From the IMG/VR virus record IMGVR_UViG_3300032288_004964, positions 310,001-374,000 of that record: DNA of 64,000 nt; one strand, given 5' to 3'. Position numbers and translations under genes: made by a program. The notes beneath the pieces were generated by a model. That model was not told where the DNA came from, did no database searches, and saw only the letters and a list, made by a program, of their open reading frames with translations. The DNA comes from a virus. Positions 58,668 to 64,000 of this stretch are shown here, one piece after another. Positions within the stretch are counted from its first letter, which is position 1. Every line of letters begins with the position of its first letter.

Positions 58668-59169
58668 CATACAAAATGTAATTTGTATACCAATAAAATC
58701 AATGAATGAGCAACAATTGTTTGCTGTTTCTGAAACATATACAATTGCGTTTACCGCCTTAATGTCTTTCAAAAAAGATGGATTTGAAAAAATCTGGCTT
58801 GAGAAAGATGGTGATTATGCTATTGCATTTGAAATTGATGGTGAGTTTTCAATAAATCCTATGTACTGTCCTATTACAAAAAAGAATAGAGATTCTATAC
58901 TTAAGGTTAAACCAATTAAGTCACCTAAGATGCCAAAGGATGAGAGATCGGTTGGAGCTTATAAGTATTATTTATCTAAAGGATTTGATGTTAAAACTAA
59001 GAGTTTAGATAGAAAAGTTGAATACTTAGATAATGTCGAAGATGTTGAAGAAATTAATGAAGAGATAATTTTAGATGTTGATATTATTTTGGATAAGATA
59101 TCTAAATTAGGTGTCGGGTCTTTGAGTAAAGAAGAAAAGGAATTCTTAGATAATAAAAGCAAAAGTTAA
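58648..59169 (+). CDS. Hypothetical protein, 173 aa
   Basis: Overlaps the previous gene by 20 nt. Mixed alpha/beta domain, then an acidic linker and an end ILDKISKLGVGSLSKEEKEF plus LDNKSKS, a short helical motif common at the C-termini of Bacteroidota proteins, including rhomboid proteases. This suggests a host-derived C-terminal module. Confidence 0.72.
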   Translation: MEPLKFNIQNVICIPIKSMNEQQLFAVSETYTIAFTALMSFKKDGFEKIWLEKDGDYAIAFEIDGEFSINPMYCPITKKNRDSILKVKPIKSPKMPKDERSVGAYKYYLSKGFDVKTKSLDRKVEYLDNVEDVEEINEEIILDVDIILDKISKLGVGSLSKEEKEFLDNKSKS

Positions 59170-59221
59170 TCAATTAAACTTTTGTAATTAAATAAAATAC
59201 AACTTATTAATATTATTAAAA

Positions 59222-59971
59222 ATGAAATTTAGATATTTATCAGATACCGAAATACTTAGGTGGAATAAGAGATTAGATAATAGTGGATATTCAGTATATC
59301 CGAAACCTAATAATAAATCAGCTGAGCCATATATTTGTTTCAAACAAAAAGTAGGATATCAAAATAATGCTATGGGTAGTCAGTTTGTAATTACTACTGA
59401 TCCTTTTATGAGATATGACTTTGTATTCTCAATATCTAGTAATAGAATTGATAATTTTTTTGAGATTTTTAATAAACTATCTAAAATTCCTTTTGGTAGT
59501 AAATCAATTTATGTAGATTTGAATAATGAAAAAATTACTGATATTAAATTTACCGATGATATTATTGAAAGTAAAGAAGAAACAAAACATAAAGTATCCG
59601 ACAAGGAATATATTAGATATACTTACCACTTTGCTGGTAAGTTATCTAGTATTATGGCTTATGTTATGTATTTAGAAGATGCTATTAATTTCCTAAGTGA
59701 GATATTTGGATATAATGAAGATGGATCAGAAGTTTGTTTGTTAAAATTTCCAATAGGTACACAAGTTTCAACATTGAAAGATAAATCAACAGATTATTTA
59801 GTTTTAGATTATGTTTATAGAAAAATGGATGGTAAGTATTTCATTAGTTATGTTGCTAGTGAAATGATTAAAAGTAATGGTAACTCTATAACATATGGTG
59901 AGGTTTTAAACTTCAATGAGAAGGATTTATGTTATAGTAGAAATAGTAGAATAGATGATATATTAAATTAA
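59222..59971 (+). CDS. Hypothetical protein with tail motif, 249 aa
   Basis: MKFRYLSDTEILRWNKRLDN start; ends YSRNSRIDDILN, a tail-motif variant. FPIGTQVSTLKDKSTDYLVL in the middle is a beta-barrel-like pattern also common in small tail-motif proteins. No family recognised. Confidence 0.75.
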   Translation: MKFRYLSDTEILRWNKRLDNSGYSVYPKPNNKSAEPYICFKQKVGYQNNAMGSQFVITTDPFMRYDFVFSISSNRIDNFFEIFNKLSKIPFGSKSIYVDLNNEKITDIKFTDDIIESKEETKHKVSDKEYIRYTYHFAGKLSSIMAYVMYLEDAINFLSEIFGYNEDGSEVCLLKFPIGTQVSTLKDKSTDYLVLDYVYRKMDGKYFISYVASEMIKSNGNSITYGEVLNFNEKDLCYSRNSRIDDILN

Positions 59972-60084
59972 TGAAAGAACTAGAAGATATATTTAATACA
60001 GAGGAATTTAAATCACTTCCTTGGATTAAAAGATTTTGGATAAGAGTTAAAGTAGCTTTTATACAAACTATAAATATGATGTAA
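59971..60084 (+). CDS. Small basic amphipathic protein, 37 aa
   Basis: TAATG overlap with the previous stop. MKELEDIFNTEEFKSLPWIK start, then a hydrophobic/basic helix RFWIRVKVAFIQTI. Unknown; may be membrane-associated. Confidence 0.5.
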   Translation: MKELEDIFNTEEFKSLPWIKRFWIRVKVAFIQTINMM

Positions 60085-60114
60085 AAAAAATTAGGTTAAT
60101 ACTAATTTTATTTT

Positions 60115-60122
60115 TACATTTG
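60115..60122 (+). promoter_or_regulatory. TAnnTTTG promoter box of the tRNA
   Basis: TACATTTG, 9 nt before the first base of the tRNA. Confidence 0.6.
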
Positions 60123-60131
60123 TAGATAATT

Positions 60132-60203
60132 GCAGGTATAGCTCAGTGGTAGAGCAGGATTCTCTAAAAGTCTTTGTCGTGGGTTCGATCCCCGCTACCC
60201 GCA
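60132..60203 (+). tRNA. tRNA with anticodon CUA (amber-reading)
   Basis: Cloverleaf: acceptor GCAGGTA/TACCCGC (one A-C mismatch at 3-70), D stem GCTC/GAGC, anticodon stem GGATT/AGTCT with two wobble pairs, loop CTCTAAA so positions 34-36 are C-U-A, T arm GTGGG-TTCGATC-CCCGC. Discriminator A73; CCA is not encoded, as usual in Bacteroidota. Anticodon CUA pairs with UAG. The body resembles tRNA-Gly, but identity elements are mixed, so the charged amino acid is unknown. Confidence 0.88.
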
Positions 60204-60219
60204 CTAAAATAAAACAAAC

Positions 60220-60627
60220 ATGAAAAAAATCATAACAATTCTGTTCTTATCATTTACCTCTGTTATTTTTGCAAAGGGTAATGATTCAATCTTTGAAAAA
60301 TCACCAATATTATTTTCAAAGTCAAATTTTAATTACAATACTCAAAAGATTAATCTAAAAATGAGTATGTATAAAGACTATAGTTCATCTGATAAGAGAA
60401 CTGCTGGTTTAGTTTTAATGTTAGCTGGTTTAGCATTCACAACCGCTTCAATACTTGAAAGTGATGCTGCTTATGGTACTTGGACTAACAATCCTCAACC
60501 TGGTAATCCATACAATCAAACTTATACTACAAAACCTTTTATTCAACAATTCCCACGTAATATAATGTTAGTAGTTGGTATTGGATTTACATTCTCTGGT
60601 TTTGGTGTTATGGCTAGTAATAAGTAA
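60220..60627 (+). CDS. Exported protein with membrane segments, 135 aa
   Basis: Signal peptide MKKIITILFLSFTSVIFAKG, then two hydrophobic segments AGLVLMLAGLAFTTASILES (about 63-82) and NIMLVVGIGFTFSGFGVM (about 114-131). Between them is an asparagine/proline-rich loop. Probably an envelope protein of the infected host. Function unknown. Confidence 0.75.
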   Translation: MKKIITILFLSFTSVIFAKGNDSIFEKSPILFSKSNFNYNTQKINLKMSMYKDYSSSDKRTAGLVLMLAGLAFTTASILESDAAYGTWTNNPQPGNPYNQTYTTKPFIQQFPRNIMLVVGIGFTFSGFGVMASNK

Positions 60628-60686
60628 TGAAGAATTTAAATAATTTTTTAATTGAATAGAAATTAGATAAAGGGAGGGAAGGCATA

Positions 60687-60697
60687 AGAATATATAC
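60687..60697 (+). promoter_or_regulatory. Late-type promoter box
   Basis: AGAATATATAC, 3 nt before the ATG at 60701. A purine-rich AGGGAGGGAAGG lies just upstream. Confidence 0.45.
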
Positions 60698-60700
60698 ATT

Positions 60701-61408
60701 ATGGAACATTTTGTATATATTCATAAAAACCCTGTAAATGAAGAGGTATTTTATATTGGTCAAGGAACAAGACATAGAGATAAAAATGAAAGAGCTTATT
60801 CTAAAAGGTCAAGAAGTAAATGGTGGTATAATTATGTTAATAAGTATGGAATGCCTATAGTTGAGATAGTGGCTACCAATCTCAGTAAAGAAGATGCTGA
60901 TAAATTAGAAATAGACTTAATAAAGTCATATGGTAGAAAAGATATAAATGAAGGTACTTTGGTTAACCTAACCGATGGTGGTGATGGTAGTGGGAAAAGA
61001 TCTTTAGAATATTGTGAACAATTATCATTGAGAATGAGAGGAGAGAATCATCCTATGTGGGGTAAAAAACACAATAAAAATTGGGTAGAAAATAACTCTA
61101 AATCGAAAATTGGTAAAAAGTTATCAGAGGAAACTAAAAAGAAAATGTCTGAATCAAGAAAAGGTCAGAAAAGAACAGATGAAACCAAAAGAAAAATGTC
61201 TGAATCATTATCAGGTGATAGAAATCCTATGTATGGAAGAACTGGTGATAGAAATCCAGCTTCTAAATTAACTTGGAATATAGTTAAAGAGATAAGAGAT
61301 TCATATAAAGAAGGTAATACTTCTATAAGAAAACTAGCTAAAAAATATAATGTTTCAAACATAACAATTGAAAATGTTATTAAACATAGAACTTGGAAGG
61401 AATTATAA
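60701..61408 (+). CDS. GIY-YIG homing endonuclease
   Basis: 235 aa. A GIY-YIG variant core HFVYIHKNPVNEEVFYIGQG at residues 3-22 with the conserved Arg and a later Glu (ADKLEIDLIKSYG), then NUMOD3 DNA-contact repeats (GENHPMWGKKH, GDRNPMYGRTGDRNPAS) and a C-terminal helix-turn-helix (SIRKLAKKYNVSNITIENVI). A free-standing mobile gene. It may have inserted upstream of the truncated reading frame at 61427. Confidence 0.9.
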   Translation: MEHFVYIHKNPVNEEVFYIGQGTRHRDKNERAYSKRSRSKWWYNYVNKYGMPIVEIVATNLSKEDADKLEIDLIKSYGRKDINEGTLVNLTDGGDGSGKRSLEYCEQLSLRMRGENHPMWGKKHNKNWVENNSKSKIGKKLSEETKKKMSESRKGQKRTDETKRKMSESLSGDRNPMYGRTGDRNPASKLTWNIVKEIRDSYKEGNTSIRKLAKKYNVSNITIENVIKHRTWKEL

Positions 61409-61426
61409 AAACTAATAGATAAAGAA

Positions 61427-61504
61427 ATGAATCAAGCTTATGAACTTGGATCTGTATCAAAACAAGATTATCGCAACTATAAATTAGAGAAGTTAGGAAT
61501 TTAA
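61427..61504 (+). pseudogene. Remnant carrying only the tail motif, 25 aa
   Basis: MNQAYELGSVSKQDYRNYKL then EKLGI: essentially a bare copy of the C-terminal tail. In the same frame as the GIY-YIG gene after its TAA, so it is probably the 3' end of a gene disrupted by the mobile element. A genuine mini-peptide is possible. Confidence 0.4.
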
Positions 61505-61797
61505 TGGCATACGGTGATGGTGATATTATAAAAACTAAATTCCTTTGTAAAACAACATGTAGTGGTGGTTCCTATGGTAATATCAAAGAAAGATTTATTA
61601 AAGGAAAATGGTATGATGGTGAATATGAAACTTGGTGGTTTGAAGGTGGTTATAAAATGAATGGTGGTCACCGAAAATACTGGGCTATAAATGAAGGTGG
61701 TGTTAGAGAAGATATTGGAAAGTCTATGTTCAAAATAATTTTTGAAACAGATACAAATGAATTAAGAGATAATAAAATAGAACAAATATTAAAATAA
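61504..61797 (+). CDS. Small protein with tail motif, 97 aa
   Basis: MAYGDGDIIKTKFLCKTTCS start, tryptophan/glycine-rich beta domain (EYETWWFEGGYKMNGGHRKY), end NELRDNKIEQILK, a textbook tail-motif copy. Likely paralogue of 58374. Overlaps its upstream and downstream neighbours by one base each. Confidence 0.75.
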   Translation: MAYGDGDIIKTKFLCKTTCSGGSYGNIKERFIKGKWYDGEYETWWFEGGYKMNGGHRKYWAINEGGVREDIGKSMFKIIFETDTNELRDNKIEQILK

Positions 61798-62183
61798 TGG
61801 AAGAAAAAGATAATAAAATTGTAGTAAGTAATGAGTTTGTAGATATCTACCGAAACTTCAATATAGGTAATCAAGTTGATAAAATGAAAGCTCTAACTAA
61901 AAGAGAGTTGTATTTACTTTTAACTTTGTGTTTAGATAAACATTCTGATGAAAATCCAACGGTTAATAGTAATTTCAAAGACTTTAAAGAACAATGTCTT
62001 GAGATATTTGATGTTCAAGATGAAAAAACAACTGAGAATCAAATACTTTTAGATTTAATTAAAGAAAGTGGGGACCAATATATTGAAACAGATGATATTG
62101 TAGATTCTAAAGGTGATAAACTACCTGAACCTTATACTAAGGAAGAAATTAGAGATATTAGAATTGGTATCATCGGAAAATAA
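61797..62183 (+). CDS. Hypothetical acidic protein, 128 aa
   Basis: MEEKDNKIVVSNEFVDIYRN start; helical, acidic, no tail motif (ends RDIRIGIIGK). Coupled to the preceding gene. Function unknown. Confidence 0.72.
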   Translation: MEEKDNKIVVSNEFVDIYRNFNIGNQVDKMKALTKRELYLLLTLCLDKHSDENPTVNSNFKDFKEQCLEIFDVQDEKTTENQILLDLIKESGDQYIETDDIVDSKGDKLPEPYTKEEIRDIRIGIIGK

Positions 62184-62205
62184 TTGTTATTTAAAATAAT
62201 TTTTG

Positions 62206-62213
62206 TATATTTG
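62206..62213 (+). promoter_or_regulatory. TAnnTTTG promoter box
   Basis: TATATTTG, 18 nt before the ATG at 62232, preceded by T-rich DNA. Confidence 0.6.
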
Positions 62214-62231
62214 TAATTCAAATAAAATAAT

Positions 62232-63440
62232 ATGACTGAACAAGAAACTAAAACTGAAGAAGTAAAAGAACCAATTATCGGAGAATTTAAACCTAAGCGT
62301 AAATTCCTAAACTTTGTATCTGCCGTAAATGGTGCTAAAATCCGTTTTATAAGGGATATTGCCTTCTTAAAGGCTGAAAAACTATCAGGTATTCTTGATG
62401 GTGTAGTATTTAAAATTACAATCTGTGATGAAGGTACAATTAACTTTGAAGAAGTTGATACTAACCGTTGTGATAAAGCAATGATTCAAAGATTTGTTGA
62501 TGAACTTAGTGAAACTCCAACTACTGGATACGCACAAAAATTTGTAGTATCTGGATTTGAGTTCACAGATGTTGATGGTAGTCGTTGCTACTTAGAAGTA
62601 GAAGAAAAGAAACCTATTGATAAATTAAAAGCTTTATTTGATAAGCCAGAAGTATCTGAAAAGGGTTTATCTATTTTAGACCAATTATTTGGATCTGATG
62701 ATTTAGATTTAACTGAAGATGATGTTGAGATTATTGTTGAGGCAAATGAAAACCCACCAGCTCCGAATGAAGAGTTAAAAGGTGCGGCTGAATCATATAT
62801 GGAAGAATCATTCCGTAAGATGAATGAAGGAAAAGTTTTAGAACTTAAATCACGAATTGAAGATAAGCAAAAAGAGATTATTCAATTCAACCGTGAGATT
62901 TCTCAATCTGAGAAGAAATTAAAAGAATCTACTGAACAATTAGGAGTTCTTGAGACTCGTTTAGAAACAATGTCACCTGGTGATGAACCTAATGGTTTTG
63001 TATTCTATGTATCAGAAGAACAAAAGAATGAGTTAGGATTAGATGAAAATACAAAGGCTATTGCTGATAAGATTGCTGATCTAATGAGTCTTAAAAAAGA
63101 TGTTCTTTTTGATTACTTAACAGGTGGTTTTTATAAAATAAAAATCGCTAAGAAAGATGATATTACTAATCAAGATTTTCAATTAGATAAAGATATCTAT
63201 GAGAAGATATCAACTCTTGATGTAACTGGTAAAATGACCGTTGTTGATGGATCATTTGAATACCGTGGAACATTAAATTGGCATCAATTAGTTTCAAAGA
63301 TGTTAAGAAAAGGATTTGAACAAGATCCTGATTTTGATAAACTTTGTCAATCTAATTCATATGAGAGTAAGGAAGAATTAAAAGATGATCATAGCTGTGA
63401 TGATGCTGGTTGTGGTGATGGTGGTTGTTCAATTAAATAA
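62232..63440 (+). CDS. Coiled-coil protein with cysteine-rich end, 402 aa
   Basis: An N-terminal beta-rich domain with RKFLNFVSAVNGAKIRFIRD, an acidic stretch DDLDLTEDDVEIIVEANENP, a coiled coil at about 195-245 (LKSRIEDKQKEIIQFNREIS), a second folded domain and a cysteine-rich end CDDAGCGDGGCSIK that may bind a metal. Its C-richer codons suggest high expression. No family recognised. Confidence 0.8.
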   Translation: MTEQETKTEEVKEPIIGEFKPKRKFLNFVSAVNGAKIRFIRDIAFLKAEKLSGILDGVVFKITICDEGTINFEEVDTNRCDKAMIQRFVDELSETPTTGYAQKFVVSGFEFTDVDGSRCYLEVEEKKPIDKLKALFDKPEVSEKGLSILDQLFGSDDLDLTEDDVEIIVEANENPPAPNEELKGAAESYMEESFRKMNEGKVLELKSRIEDKQKEIIQFNREISQSEKKLKESTEQLGVLETRLETMSPGDEPNGFVFYVSEEQKNELGLDENTKAIADKIADLMSLKKDVLFDYLTGGFYKIKIAKKDDITNQDFQLDKDIYEKISTLDVTGKMTVVDGSFEYRGTLNWHQLVSKMLRKGFEQDPDFDKLCQSNSYESKEELKDDHSCDDAGCGDGGCSIK

Positions 63441-63449
63441 ATAAAATAA

Positions 63450-63911
63450 ATGTTAGGATATAATTTAAAATACCGTTATAAAAGAATTCGTGTTTATTGG
63501 AGACAATGGCAAATGTCTATCAATGATACAATGACTGCAGATAAGAGAAAACTAACTCCCTACGAGGAAAAGGCTATTCGCCTTTGGAGATTATGTCTTA
63601 AAGATGAAGATACTCAAATGGCTTATAATACACATGGTGTTAGACAAATTGAGAAAGAACATCTTTTCATTATGTTTCAACCAGGTGGTAATCAAGATTA
63701 TATTATGACTATCATGGATGTAAATAATGATAGTAGAAGTTTATATGAGTTTCACATTCCTCAGAAAGATTCTGATGATGTTTGTGAGTATTTTGACTTA
63801 GAAATGGAAAAGCGAATGAGAAAAGTTGAAAATAATAAAAGAAGTATTATTGAGACTGATATTGATAAGTTGCTAGCACAAGAAGAAAAAAATATCAAAA
63901 AAGTATCATAA
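63450..63911 (+). CDS. Hypothetical protein, 153 aa
   Basis: MLGYNLKYRYKRIRVYWRQW start; YEEKAIRLWRLCLKDEDTQM in the middle and a charged helical end. Ten bases after the stop of the preceding gene. Function unknown. Confidence 0.75.
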   Translation: MLGYNLKYRYKRIRVYWRQWQMSINDTMTADKRKLTPYEEKAIRLWRLCLKDEDTQMAYNTHGVRQIEKEHLFIMFQPGGNQDYIMTIMDVNNDSRSLYEFHIPQKDSDDVCEYFDLEMEKRMRKVENNKRSIIETDIDKLLAQEEKNIKKVS

Positions 63912-63935
63912 TTTTGATATTTATAAAAATCTCCT

Positions 63936-63943
63936 TATATTTG
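63936..63943 (+). promoter_or_regulatory. TAnnTTTG promoter box
   Basis: TATATTTG, 22 nt before the ATG at 63966. Confidence 0.6.
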
Positions 63944-63965
63944 TAAAACAAATTAAAATATTAAA

Positions 63966-64000
63966 ATGGTAATAAAAAACATACACGAAAAGCTTTTAGC
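63966..64000 (+). CDS. Start of a gene cut by the window end
   Basis: Reads MVIKNIHEKLL and continues beyond the window. Supported by a promoter box and an A-rich leader; nothing can be said of function. Confidence 0.5.
   Translation, partial: MVIKNIHEKLL

Noticed and set aside
60132-60203. Full reassignment of TAG to an amino acid
   Set aside because: At least three genes end in TAG where readthrough would enter terminators or antisense of solid genes, so TAG works as a stop here.

Overview
The window looks like part of a jumbo, T4-like tailed-phage genome that infects a member of the Bacteroidota. Phage evidence: T4-type topoisomerase subunits (gp39 and gp52 types), T4-type RNA ligase 1, a T4 RNase H/FEN-type nuclease, NrdB, dCMP deaminase, a neck-like structural protein, several homing endonucleases, and very dense short overlapping genes. 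Host evidence: AT-rich DNA, no Shine-Dalgarno sites, repeated TAnnTTTG promoter boxes (the Bacteroidota -7 element), and two secreted proteins carrying Bacteroidota type IX secretion (T9SS) C-terminal domains.

Layout. 1-8.5 kb: minus-strand operons of small proteins that share an N-terminal tag. 8.6-17.1 kb: NrdB, an IMPDH/GMP reductase-like enzyme, cold-shock protein, a neck-like protein, DnaJ and GrpE, plus a structured RNA at 10.88-10.97 kb. 17.3-30.9 kb: adenylate kinase, tagged RNA ligase 1, DnaK behind a sigma54-like promoter, an amidase-like protein, UV endonuclease and an acetyltransferase. 30.9-43.9 kb: thioesterase, dCMP deaminase, three mini-genes, HNH nuclease, NusG, FEN nuclease and both topoisomerase subunits. 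44-52 kb: rhomboid protease, HAD phosphatase, two T9SS-type secreted proteins and a flavodoxin-like protein. 52.8-64 kb: plus-strand small genes, an RNase P RNA, NYN-domain protein, PlsY, DNA methyltransferase, a tRNA with anticodon CUA and a GIY-YIG endonuclease.

Two protein tags run through the window. About 25 unrelated proteins begin with M(K/R)xxKxYKxFE(S) or a variant. Most of these contain (L/I)-x-E near residue 10, the consensus for the T4 prohead protease, and the whole resembles the T4 capsid-targeting sequence. I infer that they are packaged in the head and ejected with the DNA. Tagged members include a 2H phosphoesterase, an HExxH metallopeptidase, RNA ligase 1 and a GNAT acetyltransferase, which would be a pre-loaded counter-defence and repair kit. 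About 20 other small proteins end in R-x-x-K-(I/L)-x-x-(I/L)-L; I know of no function for this tail. N-tagged genes usually follow a TTTAATATATAC box that almost touches the ATG. Several C-tagged genes follow TATATTTG boxes, often exactly 4 nt before the ATG, which suggests leaderless mRNAs.

RNA biology is unusually rich: a compact RNase P RNA with recognisable P1, P2, P3 and P4, an amber-reading tRNA, a three-hairpin RNA with a probable kissing loop, and RNA ligase 1. Three genes look frameshifted at short repeats or homopolymers, which could be sequencing error or decay. All functional statements come from reading motifs; no database search was run.
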